The notes under the pieces: generated by a model
What the model was told of the DNA's origin: nothing
Databases searched by the model: none
Seen by the model: the letters and a program-made list of their open reading frames with translations, nothing else
In this document: piece by piece, positions 1 through 6,863 of the stretch
Layout of the letters: every line of letters begins with the position of its first letter
Position numbering within the stretch: position 1 is the stretch's first letter
Source: an uncultured Eubacteriales bacterium
Lineage (GTDB): Bacteria > Bacillota > Clostridia > Oscillospirales > Oscillospiraceae
Assembly: GCA_900550165.1 (NCBI GenBank)
Contig: URQY01000013.1
Coordinates: 1-36,502 of the forward strand
Length of the DNA: 36,502 bases
Direction of reading: 5' to 3'
Program-made: the position numbers and the translations under genes

Positions 1-804
1 CCGATCTGGAGCTTCATGTTCATCACCGTTGCCTGCGGTGCCATTTCCGGCTTCCACGCCACGCAGAGCCCCCTGATGGCTCGCTGCATGAAGAGCGAGA
101 AGCAGGGCCACTTCGTCTTCTACGGCGCGATGGTCTCTGAAGGCATCATCGCCCTGATCTGGGCTGCTGCCGGCTGCGCGCTCTACACCGGTGAGGAGCT
201 TCTGGCCCTCGGCGGCGGCGGTTCCACCGCTGTTTACGACGTCTGCTCCAAGACCATGGGCGGCGTGGGCATCGCCCTTGCCATGCTCGGCGTTATCGCC
301 TGCCCCATCACCTCTGGCGATACCGCGTTCCGTTCCGCACGTCTTGTTCTGGCTGACTGGTTCCATATGGAGCAGAAGAGCTGGAAGAACCGTCTGATCC
401 TCTGCGTGCCCGTGCTCGGCGTCGGCGCCATCCTCGGCATCGGCAACGCCCTCGGCAAGATCGACTACACCATCATCTGGCGTTACTTCAGCTGGACCAA
501 CCAGACCCTCGCCATGATCGTTCTGTGGGCCGCTTCCATGTACCTCTTCTATGATAAGAAGAACTACTGGATCACCGCCGTTCCCGCGACCTTCATGAGC
601 GCCGTGTCCGTTACCTACTTCCTGCTGGGCAACGAGTGCCTCGGCCAGTTCCTCAACAGCAAGACGGCCGACGGTGCTACCGTTTACAACACTGCCGTTG
701 CTTACCCCATCGGCATCATCGCTGCGGCGCTGTTCCTTGGCATCTTCCTGTACACCATCAAGAAGCGCCACACCCAGCCTCACTACGAGACGCTGCACAA
801 GTAA
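1..804 (+). CDS. cstA: CstA family carbon starvation / peptide or pyruvate transporter, C-terminal part
   Basis: The reading frame is open from base 1, so the gene starts outside the window and 267 residues are visible. It is a polytopic inner-membrane protein. The conserved CstA signatures GFHATQSP (near the visible start) and ACPITSGDTAFRSARL (about 95 residues in) identify the family, and several hydrophobic helices follow. CstA proteins are secondary transporters linked to uptake of peptides or pyruvate under carbon limitation; the substrate here cannot be told. The last hydrophobic segment is followed by a short basic tail (IKKRHTQPHYETLHK). A strong intrinsic terminator follows directly, so this is the last gene of its transcript. 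Confidence 0.95.
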   Translation, partial: PIWSFMFITVACGAISGFHATQSPLMARCMKSEKQGHFVFYGAMVSEGIIALIWAAAGCALYTGEELLALGGGGSTAVYDVCSKTMGGVGIALAMLGVIACPITSGDTAFRSARLVLADWFHMEQKSWKNRLILCVPVLGVGAILGIGNALGKIDYTIIWRYFSWTNQTLAMIVLWAASMYLFYDKKNYWITAVPATFMSAVSVTYFLLGNECLGQFLNSKTADGATVYNTAVAYPIGIIAAALFLGIFLYTIKKRHTQPHYETLHK

Positions 805-816
805 ACCAAATCGTAG

Positions 817-848
817 AGCGGTGGGAGAATGTACTCCCACCGCTTTTT
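817..848 (+). terminator. Intrinsic terminator after cstA
   Basis: Perfect 10-bp stem GCGGTGGGAG/CTCCCACCGC with a 6-nt loop followed by TTTTT, 13 nt after the stop codon. Confidence 0.93.
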
Positions 849-870
849 CTGAATTTCGGGAGGTACCGTT

Positions 871-1872
871 ATGATGTTTGCACCCGTGCGCCTTGGCGAG
901 ACGAGCATTGAAGCAAGCGAACTCGCTGCGGACAAAAAGTCCTGCAAGCGCTTCGGACCCTGCGGCGTAGGGGAAAAGGCGCTGTATCTCAATAGCTTCC
1001 TGATCGACCGGCGTTGCTATGTCGCGCTTTCCTCGGTGCAGCGCGTCTTCAAGCGCGTGGCGCTGAGCAAAGGCGGCTTTTCCGGGCAGGGCGTGTTCGG
1101 CTCGATCCCCTATCTCGTTGTGCAGTATGACAACGGGCAGGAAAAGCAGTGCACCTTCAAGCGCGAGGAGGACGTGGACGAGATGCTCGCCTGTATCAGT
1201 GCTGCGCATCCCGAGATCCCGACGCTCAGCGTAGGCGGCGAGCAGCGCTTGCAGGCCAAAGCGGAGCAGGAGGCCAAGCGCTATTGCAAGGAGCTTTCAC
1301 CGCAGGCGCTCTCCGCCCGCGAAACGCTCGAGCAGGCGGAGACCTTCCTCTCCGGCTACCCCGAAATGACCAAGACGCTCGCGCTCGCGGCCAAGGCCAA
1401 GCGCGTCAATGAGCGCACCAATCCCGCCTACCGCTGGGTGGCGCTGGCCATTGTGTTGGCGGGCGCGGCATCTCTCATCTATGGCATCATCTCCTGGCGC
1501 AGCGGCGGCGATTTCGGCGTGTACTTTGCGCTCTTCGGCTTTGCGGCAGTGTTCTTCTTCTCCGGCGCGCACGTGCTGCCCACGGCGAAAAACAACCGCA
1601 GCGCGGTCGAGCGCGCGTGGACGCAGGCGGTCGATGCGATGGAAAACATCCTGCCCGAGGATTTCCCGCTGCCCGCGCGCTATGCGCATCCCATCGTGGC
1701 AAGGCGCATGATCCGCATCCTGCGCGAGGGCCGCGCCCAGAGCGTTGCGGAGGCGCTGGACGTCCTCAAGTCCGACCTCAAGGCACTTACCGCCGACGTG
1801 CAGGTCGAGCAGGAGGAATACGACGAGGTCGTGGTTATTAAGCCGTTGTTCCTTGTGAGCGATTATCAGTAA
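871..1872 (+). CDS. Unrecognised membrane protein with two transmembrane helices
   Basis: 333 residues starting at ATG behind GGGAGGTACC. I do not recognise the family. The N-terminal ~110 residues look like a soluble beta-rich domain (YLVVQYDNGQEKQCTFKREED is PH-like in style, an impression only). Residues ~115-185 are charged and probably helical. Two hydrophobic stretches follow at about 187-209 (ALAIVLAGAASLIYGIISW) and 214-236 (GVYFALFGFAAVFFFSGA), forming a hairpin in the membrane. A cytosolic-looking acidic tail contains VQVEQEEYDEVVVIKP. The gene stands alone between two terminators. No enzyme motif is visible, so no function is proposed. Confidence 0.85.
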   Translation: MMFAPVRLGETSIEASELAADKKSCKRFGPCGVGEKALYLNSFLIDRRCYVALSSVQRVFKRVALSKGGFSGQGVFGSIPYLVVQYDNGQEKQCTFKREEDVDEMLACISAAHPEIPTLSVGGEQRLQAKAEQEAKRYCKELSPQALSARETLEQAETFLSGYPEMTKTLALAAKAKRVNERTNPAYRWVALAIVLAGAASLIYGIISWRSGGDFGVYFALFGFAAVFFFSGAHVLPTAKNNRSAVERAWTQAVDAMENILPEDFPLPARYAHPIVARRMIRILREGRAQSVAEALDVLKSDLKALTADVQVEQEEYDEVVVIKPLFLVSDYQ

Positions 1873-1876
1873 AAAG

Positions 1877-1916
1877 AAAAGCGAATGTCCGGCGCGTGCC
1901 GGACATTCGCTTTTTT
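1877..1916. terminator. Bidirectional terminator between the membrane protein gene and recQ
   Basis: 13-bp perfect stem GCGAATGTCCGGC/GCCGGACATTCGC with a 4-nt loop, flanked by an A tract on the left and a T tract on the right. It can end the plus-strand gene and the convergent recQ transcript (stop at 1924). Confidence 0.93.
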
Positions 1917-1923
1917 GTGGGGT

Positions 1924-3753
1924 TTATCGGTTGTTTTTGTACTCCTCGATGGCCTGCAGAAAGGCCTTGCCGTAGCGCGCGGCCTTCTTGTCGCCCACGC
2001 CGGCGACCTCGAGCAGTTCCTCCATCGAGCGCGGGGCCTTTTCCGCCATGTCGGTGAGCGTTGCGTTGGAAAAGATGACGTAGGCCGGCACGCTCTCGCG
2101 TTTTGCGAGCTCCGCGCGTTGGGCGCGAAGCGCCGCGTAAAGGCCGCTTTCCTCGAACTCGTCCGAAAATGCACCGCGCAGGCGCTTCTTCTCTGTCTGC
2201 GCCTCGATTCGCCTGCGCATCAGTACGCTCTCGCCGTCAAAGAGCACGGCGGATGCTTTTTTGGTGGGTCTGAGCGTCGAATAGCGCGCTTCGAGCTCCA
2301 GATACCCCGCAGATTCGAGATATTCGACGTAACGCTCGATAACGCTCGGCGATGTCTTGTCCATCAGCCCGTAGGTCGACAGGCTTGCAAGGCCGAGCGA
2401 CAGCAGCCGCTGCTCGCGGCTGCCGCGCAGCACCTGAATGATGAGCGTTTTGCCGACATAATAGCCGAGCCGCTCGCGGATGCGCATGACGCAGGATAGG
2501 ATCATCTGCGCCGAACGCGTGATGTCCTCGGTCCGGTAAGTCGCTTTACAGTTCGAGCAGTTGCCGCAGCTCGCGGGATGCATCTGGCCGAAATAGTCGA
2601 GCAGCCTGCCGCGCAGACAGTCGACGGATTTGCAGTAACCCGTCATGGCCCGCAGACGCTCGTAGTCGCGCTTGCGCACAAGTGCGGCGTCCTCCTCCGA
2701 GAGCTGGTCGGCTCCGCCGTTTTCGATGAGAAAACGTGCGGTCTCCACGTCGGCCGGGGCAAAGAGGAGAATGCAGTCGGCGTTTTCGCCGTCACGTCCG
2801 GCGCGCCCCGCCTCCTGATAGTAGGCCTCGAGGCTCTTCGGCATATTGTAATGAATGACGAAGCTGACGTTCGACTTGTCGATGCCCATGCCGAAGGCAT
2901 TTGTCGCGACCATGACGGTCTTGCGGTCGAACTGAAAATCGTCCTGATTCTGCCGCCGCTCCTCATCCGTGAGACCCGCGTGGTAGCGCGTGGCAGCGAT
3001 GCCGCGGTCACACAGGCTCTCGCATACGCGCTCGACCGCCGCGCGCGTCGCGCAGTAGACGATGCCGCTTTTGTCCCGCCGCTCGTCGATGAGCGCGGCA
3101 AGGGTGGAGGACTTGTTTTTGGGGCGGCGAACGTCAAAATAGAGATTCGGGCGGTCAAAGCCGGTCACGATGCGGTAGGGGTCTTCCAGCTGCAAAAGCC
3201 GCAGGATATCCGACTGCACCTGCGCTGTCGCCGTGGCGGTGTAGGCTGCGACGACGGGTCTGCGCGGCAGGGCGTTGACAAAGTCGACAATGCCGAGGTA
3301 GCTCGGGCGGAAGTCCTGTCCCCACTGCGAAATGCAGTGCGCCTCATCCACCGCAAGGAACGATACGTCCATCTCCTGCATCAGCGAGAGAAAGCTGCTC
3401 GTTTCCAGCCGTTCGGGTGCGACATAGATGAGCTTGTAGGCGCCCTTGCGCGTGCGGGCGTAGACCGTCCGGATCTGCTCGGGAGTCAGCGAGCTGTTGA
3501 TGTACGAGGCGGGGACGCCCGCGCTTTTGAGCGCTGCGACCTGATCCTTCATCAGCGAGATGAGCGGCGAGATGACGAGCGTGATGCCCGGCAGGAGTAG
3601 CGCGGGGATCTGATAGCAGAGCGACTTGCCGCCGCCCGTCGGCATGACGCAAAGCGCGTCACGCCCGGAGAGAATGGCGTCGATGAGCGCCTCCTGTCCG
3701 GGGCGGAAGGCGCTGTGGCCGTAGTATTGTTTTAAGATGCTGTGTTTATCCAT
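1924..3753 (-). CDS. recQ: ATP-dependent DNA helicase RecQ
   Basis: 609 residues, a normal length for bacterial RecQ. It unwinds DNA 3'-5' in recombination and fork repair. Visible domains: Walker A MPTGGGKS at residues 37-44; DEAH box in VDEAHCISQWGQDFRP near 138-152; helicase C domain with the ATNAFGMGIDKSNV and QEAGRAGRDG motifs; a zinc-binding cysteine set at ~374-401 (CKSVDC, then SCGNCSNC); a winged-helix RQC region; and a C-terminal HRDC domain ending AGVGDKKAARYGKAFL. The start ATG has only a weak AAGGAAAC-type ribosome site. It is transcribed alone from a promoter at 3787-3815, divergent from the TM1266 operon. Confidence 0.97.
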   Translation of the reverse strand: MDKHSILKQYYGHSAFRPGQEALIDAILSGRDALCVMPTGGGKSLCYQIPALLLPGITLVISPLISLMKDQVAALKSAGVPASYINSSLTPEQIRTVYARTRKGAYKLIYVAPERLETSSFLSLMQEMDVSFLAVDEAHCISQWGQDFRPSYLGIVDFVNALPRRPVVAAYTATATAQVQSDILRLLQLEDPYRIVTGFDRPNLYFDVRRPKNKSSTLAALIDERRDKSGIVYCATRAAVERVCESLCDRGIAATRYHAGLTDEERRQNQDDFQFDRKTVMVATNAFGMGIDKSNVSFVIHYNMPKSLEAYYQEAGRAGRDGENADCILLFAPADVETARFLIENGGADQLSEEDAALVRKRDYERLRAMTGYCKSVDCLRGRLLDYFGQMHPASCGNCSNCKATYRTEDITRSAQMILSCVMRIRERLGYYVGKTLIIQVLRGSREQRLLSLGLASLSTYGLMDKTSPSVIERYVEYLESAGYLELEARYSTLRPTKKASAVLFDGESVLMRRRIEAQTEKKRLRGAFSDEFEESGLYAALRAQRAELAKRESVPAYVIFSNATLTDMAEKAPRSMEELLEVAGVGDKKAARYGKAFLQAIEEYKNNR

Positions 3754-3786
3754 AGAAGAAGTTCCGTTTCCTTGTTCGTTTTCTCC

Positions 3787-3815
3787 ATGTTACCGCAGGA
3801 TGGGGGAAATGTCCA
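3787..3815 (-). promoter_or_regulatory. Sigma-A type promoter of recQ
   Basis: On the minus strand: TGGACA (3815-3810), 17-nt spacer, TAACAT (3792-3787), about 34 nt upstream of the recQ ATG. Both hexamers are near consensus. Confidence 0.6.
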
Positions 3816-3847
3816 CGCCGATTTGCCCTCGGCGCGCAAAATGACAT

Positions 3848-3876
3848 TTGACGAACGAGAAAAAACATGATATCAT
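3848..3876 (+). promoter_or_regulatory. Sigma-A type promoter of the TM1266-ABC operon
   Basis: TTGACG (3848-3853), exactly 17 nt, TATCAT (3871-3876). Transcription would start near 3883, giving a 5' leader of about 190 nt before the first gene. Confidence 0.8.
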
Positions 3877-3882
3877 CACGCT

Positions 3883-4016
3883 GTTCCCGGAAAGATACGC
3901 TCTGACCGGCGGACAGCAAAATTCATCTTACCGTTCTGGCGGCAAGGACACGCTCCGAGCCTGAAGAAGAGGGGGAACGGGACGCGGCGCGAGCCGGGTC
4001 CGGCCATTGCTATTTC
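3883..4016 (+). promoter_or_regulatory. Structured 5' leader, putative riboswitch of unidentified class
   Basis: The leader folds by eye into nested helices. P1 is GGCGGAC (3908-3914) with GTCCGGCC (3998-4005), one bulge. P2 is CCGTTC (3931-3936) with GAACGG (3975-3980). P3 is CGGC-GCGA-GCCG (3985-3996), capped by a GNRA tetraloop. A terminator hairpin follows just before the ribosome site. The segment AGAAG..GGGGGAA (3965-3977) could pair with TTCC..CCTTCT (4014-4026), the left arm of that terminator, as an antiterminator. I could not match it by eye to the TPP, cobalamin, SAM, guanidine-I, glycine, THF or c-di-GMP consensus. The Moco class was considered but not confirmed. The riboswitch role is inferred from architecture. 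Confidence 0.6.
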
Positions 4017-4057
4017 CATCCCTTCTGCCAAGCGGCAGGAGGGATGCTCTATTTTTT
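4017..4057 (+). terminator. Attenuator-like intrinsic terminator in the leader
   Basis: 13-bp stem CATCCCTTCTGCC/GGCAGGAGGGATG (one wobble pair) with an AAGC loop, then TATTTTTT. It lies between the promoter and the ribosome site AGGAGGGG (4059-4066), so the operon is expressed only if it is bypassed. Confidence 0.88.
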
Positions 4058-4072
4058 CAGGAGGGGACGCAT

Positions 4073-4345
4073 ATGGAAACGCGCGTTGCTGTGCTGGCGG
4101 TCATCGTCCGCGAGGGAAGCTCCGTCCAGCCGCTCAACGAGCTGCTGCATCAATACGGGCAGTACATCATTGGGCGCATGGGTGTGCCGTACCGCAAAAA
4201 GGGCGTGAACATCATCAGCGTGGCGCTCGACGCACCGGGCGATGTGATCTCGGCGCTCTCGGGCAAGCTCGGCCGGCTCGACGGCATCACGGCGAAGACT
4301 GTCTACGCCCCCGAAGGCAGTATCGGAAAGGAAGAAACCAAATGA
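4073..4345 (+). CDS. TM1266 family putative iron-only hydrogenase system regulator
   Basis: 90 residues from ATG 4073, chosen because AGGAGGGG sits 6 nt upstream; an upstream in-frame ATG at 4007 lies inside the leader and terminator and is rejected. The sequence (RVAVLAVIVREGSS, LLHQYGQYIIGRMGVPY, INIISVALDAPGDVISALSGKLGRLDG-like) fits the small ACT/ferredoxin-fold TM1266 family, usually found with [FeFe]-hydrogenase maturation genes. Its molecular function is not established. Its stop overlaps the start of the next gene by 4 nt (ATGA), implying translational coupling to an ABC importer lipoprotein. That pairing is unusual and suggests it senses or tunes uptake of the transporter's substrate (inference). 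Confidence 0.82.
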   Translation: METRVAVLAVIVREGSSVQPLNELLHQYGQYIIGRMGVPYRKKGVNIISVALDAPGDVISALSGKLGRLDGITAKTVYAPEGSIGKEETK

Positions 4346-5376
4346 AAAAGAATCTCAAACACATTTTCAGCCTGTGCCTGACGCTCACGCTCGTCTTTTC
4401 GCTCGCGGCCTGCGGGCAGAAGGCGGAGGAAACGCCGGACGGCGCGCAGGACGAGCAGCAGACCGAACAGACCGAATTTTCCCCTGCGAGCTACTCCGTC
4501 GCCGCGCTCAAGGGCCCCACGGCCATGGGCCTTGTCAAGCTGATGCAGGACAGCGAGAGCGGCGAGACGAGCGGCAATGACTATACCTTTACCCTTGCGG
4601 GCTCTGCCGACGAAGTGACGCCCGCGCTAATCAAGGGCGAGCTTGACATGGCCTGCGTGCCCGCAAACCTCGCCGCCGTGCTCTACGGCAAGACGAACGG
4701 CGAGATCGAGGTGCTGGCGGTCAATACGCTCGGCGTGCTCTACATCGTGGAGAACGGCGAGAGCGTGCAGTCCATTGCCGATCTCAAGGGCCAGACCATC
4801 GTGGCCGCGGGCAAGGGCTCCACGCCCGAATACGCCCTGCGCTACCTTCTGAGCGAGAACGGCATCGATCCCGACAGCGACGTGACGATCGACTGGAAGA
4901 GCGAGCACAGCGAGTGCGTCGCTGCGCTGGCTTCCGGTCAGGCGACGATCGCGCTCCTGCCCCAGCCCTTTGTCACCGTGGCGCAGAGCAAGATTGAGGG
5001 GCTGCGCATGGCGCTTGACCTGAACGCCGAATGGGACGCGCTGGGTAACGGCTCGGGTCTCATCACGGGCGTGATCGTCGCCCGCCGCGAGGTCGTGGAG
5101 GAAAATCCCGCGGCCGTGAATGAATTCCTGAAGGAATACGCCGCGAGCGTTGACTGGGTGAATACCAATACCGCGGACGCCGCCGCGCTCATCGGCGAGT
5201 ACGGCATCGTGGATGCCGCCGTTGCGGAAAAGGCGCTGCCCTACTGCAACATCGTCTGCCTGACGGGGGACGAGATGCAGGCCAAGCTCTCGGGCTATCT
5301 GCAGGTGCTCTATGACGCGGAGAGCGCGTCTGTCGGCGGCGCGCTGCCGGATAACAGCTTCTATTTCGTCGGTTAA
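4342..5376 (+). CDS. ABC transporter substrate-binding lipoprotein, NMT1/SsuA-like
   Basis: 344 residues. The N-terminus MKKNLKHIFSLCLTLTLVFSLAAC is a lipoprotein signal with lipobox LAAC, so the mature protein is anchored at Cys24 on the outer face of the membrane. An acidic linker (EETPDGAQDEQQTEQTE) precedes a type-2 periplasmic-binding fold. Features such as KGPTAMGLVKLM, LKGQTIVAAGKGSTPEYALRYLL and ALLPQPFVTVAQ are typical of NMT1/SsuA/TauA-like binding proteins for sulfonates, thiamine precursors or related small molecules. The ligand cannot be told. The gene is coupled to TM1266 upstream and followed by permease and ATPase genes. Confidence 0.9.
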   Translation: MKKNLKHIFSLCLTLTLVFSLAACGQKAEETPDGAQDEQQTEQTEFSPASYSVAALKGPTAMGLVKLMQDSESGETSGNDYTFTLAGSADEVTPALIKGELDMACVPANLAAVLYGKTNGEIEVLAVNTLGVLYIVENGESVQSIADLKGQTIVAAGKGSTPEYALRYLLSENGIDPDSDVTIDWKSEHSECVAALASGQATIALLPQPFVTVAQSKIEGLRMALDLNAEWDALGNGSGLITGVIVARREVVEENPAAVNEFLKEYAASVDWVNTNTADAAALIGEYGIVDAAVAEKALPYCNIVCLTGDEMQAKLSGYLQVLYDAESASVGGALPDNSFYFVG

Positions 5377-5384
5377 ATCAGCTT

Positions 5385-5410
5385 CAGCGGCGGGCGCTGC
5401 CCCGCCGCTG
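5385..5410 (+). other. Intercistronic hairpin between lipoprotein and permease genes
   Basis: Perfect 10-bp stem CAGCGGCGGG/CCCGCCGCTG with a 6-nt loop and no T tract. It is more likely an mRNA stabiliser or processing signal that favours the lipoprotein message than a terminator. Confidence 0.6.
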
Positions 5411-5434
5411 ACCGTTTAGAGGGGAGGGGAAGGT

Positions 5435-6199
5435 GTGAAGCGAAAACCGCAGAAAATACGCGTGTGGGCGGTCGTTTTCTGGCTGCTTATCTGGCAGGGC
5501 GCGGCAATGGCACTGCGCGCGCTCTATCCGCATGGTGCGCTGCTGCTCGCATCCCCTCTCTCTGCGCTCGAACGGCTCTTCACGCTTGCAGGGACGGCGG
5601 CGTTCTGGCGGGCGGTGCTCGCCTCGGCCGCGCATATTTTAGGGGGCTTTCTGCTCTCATGTGCGTTGGCGGTCATGCTGGCGGCGCTCTCGGCGCGCTT
5701 TTCCCGCATGGAGGAGCTGCTTGCGCCGCTCGTCGCGGTCATCAAGGCCGTGCCGGTCGCGTCGTTCATCATCCTTGCACTCGTGTGGCTGCCGAGCCGC
5801 AGCCTTGCGTTCTTCATCTCCGCACTGATGGTCTTCCCGCCGGTGTATCTGAATGTTCTGGAGGGGGTGCGCCGTGCGGATGCGTCGCTTTTGGAGATGG
5901 CGCGGGTCTTTCGCGTGCCATTTTCGCGCACGCTGCGCGGCATTTACCTGCCGCAGGTGCTGCCGTATTTCCGCTCGGCGGTCAGTGTGGCGCTGGGCCT
6001 GTGCTGGAAGGCGGGCACGGCGGCGGAGGTCATCGGACTGAGCGGCGGCACCATTGGCGAACGGCTCTACACGGCGAAGGTGTACTTCCAGACGCCGGAC
6101 CTCTTCGCGTGGACGGCAGTCATCGTGCTGCTGTCGGTCGGCTTTGAAAAGCTGTTCCTCCTTGCGGTGGACAGGCTGGCGGAAAGGGTCGGTGCATGA
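5435..6199 (+). CDS. ABC transporter permease (NitT/TauT type)
   Basis: 254 residues from a GTG start behind GGGGAGGGGAAGG. About six hydrophobic segments are visible. The binding-protein-dependent permease motif lies in the cytoplasmic loop around residues 145-175 (EGVRRADASLLEMARVFRVPFSRTLRGIYLPQVLPYF), which contains the EAA-like region that contacts the ATPase. The organisation matches the SsuC/TauC family. Its end overlaps the ATPase start by 4 nt (ATGA). Confidence 0.93.
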   Translation: MKRKPQKIRVWAVVFWLLIWQGAAMALRALYPHGALLLASPLSALERLFTLAGTAAFWRAVLASAAHILGGFLLSCALAVMLAALSARFSRMEELLAPLVAVIKAVPVASFIILALVWLPSRSLAFFISALMVFPPVYLNVLEGVRRADASLLEMARVFRVPFSRTLRGIYLPQVLPYFRSAVSVALGLCWKAGTAAEVIGLSGGTIGERLYTAKVYFQTPDLFAWTAVIVLLSVGFEKLFLLAVDRLAERVGA

Positions 6200-6759
6200 T
6201 GGAGCTTGTCGTAACAGATCTCAAAAAGTCCTACGACGGCCGGCCGGTGCTGGACGGCCTGTCCTTCACCGCGCCCGTCGGCCTGACGCGCATTGCGGGA
6301 AACTCGGGCATCGGCAAAACGACGCTGCTGCGCATCCTGCTGGGGCTGGAGCGGGCGGACAGCGGCACAGCCGCACCGAAGGATCTCCGCTGGTCGGCGG
6401 TCTTTCAGGAGGACCGCCTGCTCGAGCACCTGGACGCCGCGGGAAACCTTCGCTTCGCGCTTGGCGCGGCGTATGACGGAAAAAGAGCGGCGTCGCTGCT
6501 CGACGCGCTTGGTCTCGGCACTGTCGGCAGCAAGCGCGTGCGCGACTTCTCGGGCGGCATGAAGCGCCGTCTGGCGCTCGCGCGGGCGCTGCTCGCGCCC
6601 TGCGACGCGCTCGCGCTCGACGAGCCGTTCACAGGACTTGACGCAGGGAACCGCGAGACCGCGCTCGCGTGCATCCTGCGCGCGGCGGAGAAGAAGATCG
6701 TCCTGCTCGCCGCGCACGAAGCGCTCGATCTGCCGGACGTGCGCACCGTACAGATGTAA
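6196..6759 (+). CDS. ABC transporter ATP-binding protein, short form
   Basis: 187 residues, clearly shorter than the usual 240-260 of SsuB/TauB ATPases. Essential parts are present: Walker A GNSGIGKTT (~35-43), Q-loop VFQEDR, signature FSGGM, Walker B ALALDEPFTGLD, and the H-switch AAHE. The missing length is mainly the C-terminal extension after the switch histidine. It energises the importer with the upstream permease. Two tandem ATGs (6196 and 6199) could start it; the first gives the 4-nt overlap. A terminator follows directly, closing the operon. Confidence 0.92.
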   Translation: MMELVVTDLKKSYDGRPVLDGLSFTAPVGLTRIAGNSGIGKTTLLRILLGLERADSGTAAPKDLRWSAVFQEDRLLEHLDAAGNLRFALGAAYDGKRAASLLDALGLGTVGSKRVRDFSGGMKRRLALARALLAPCDALALDEPFTGLDAGNRETALACILRAAEKKIVLLAAHEALDLPDVRTVQM

Positions 6760-6795
6760 AAATTCTCCCCTTCGCATCGCGGAGGGGAGAATTTT
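6759..6795 (+). terminator. Terminator of the TM1266-ABC operon
   Basis: Stem AAAATTCTCCCC/GGGGAGAATTTT around an 11-14 nt loop, overlapping the stop codon of the ATPase gene and ending in TTTT. Confidence 0.85.
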
Positions 6796-6810
6796 GCTGT
6801 TTCCATGGGA

Positions 6811-6849
6811 TAAAAAATGCGCCCCCGGCCTTTCGGCAGGGGGCGCATT
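6811..6849 (-). terminator. Terminator of the SLH beta-helix protein gene
   Basis: On the minus strand the stem AATGCGCCCCCTGCC/GGCCGGGGGCGCATT with a GAAA loop is followed by TTTTTA, 15 nt after the stop codon. Confidence 0.92.
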
Positions 6850-6863
6850 GCGCTGCTTGATTT

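Noticed and set aside
3646..3655. GACGCAAAGC, the c-di-GMP aptamer hallmark, on the plus strand inside recQ
   Set aside because: It is antisense to the Walker A region of recQ and lacks the flanking GGCAAA and GCCAGGTTGC-type elements; a chance match.
3883..4016. TPP riboswitch expected for an NMT1-like transporter
   Set aside because: No CTGAGA and no ACCTGATCTGG-type segment are present in the leader.
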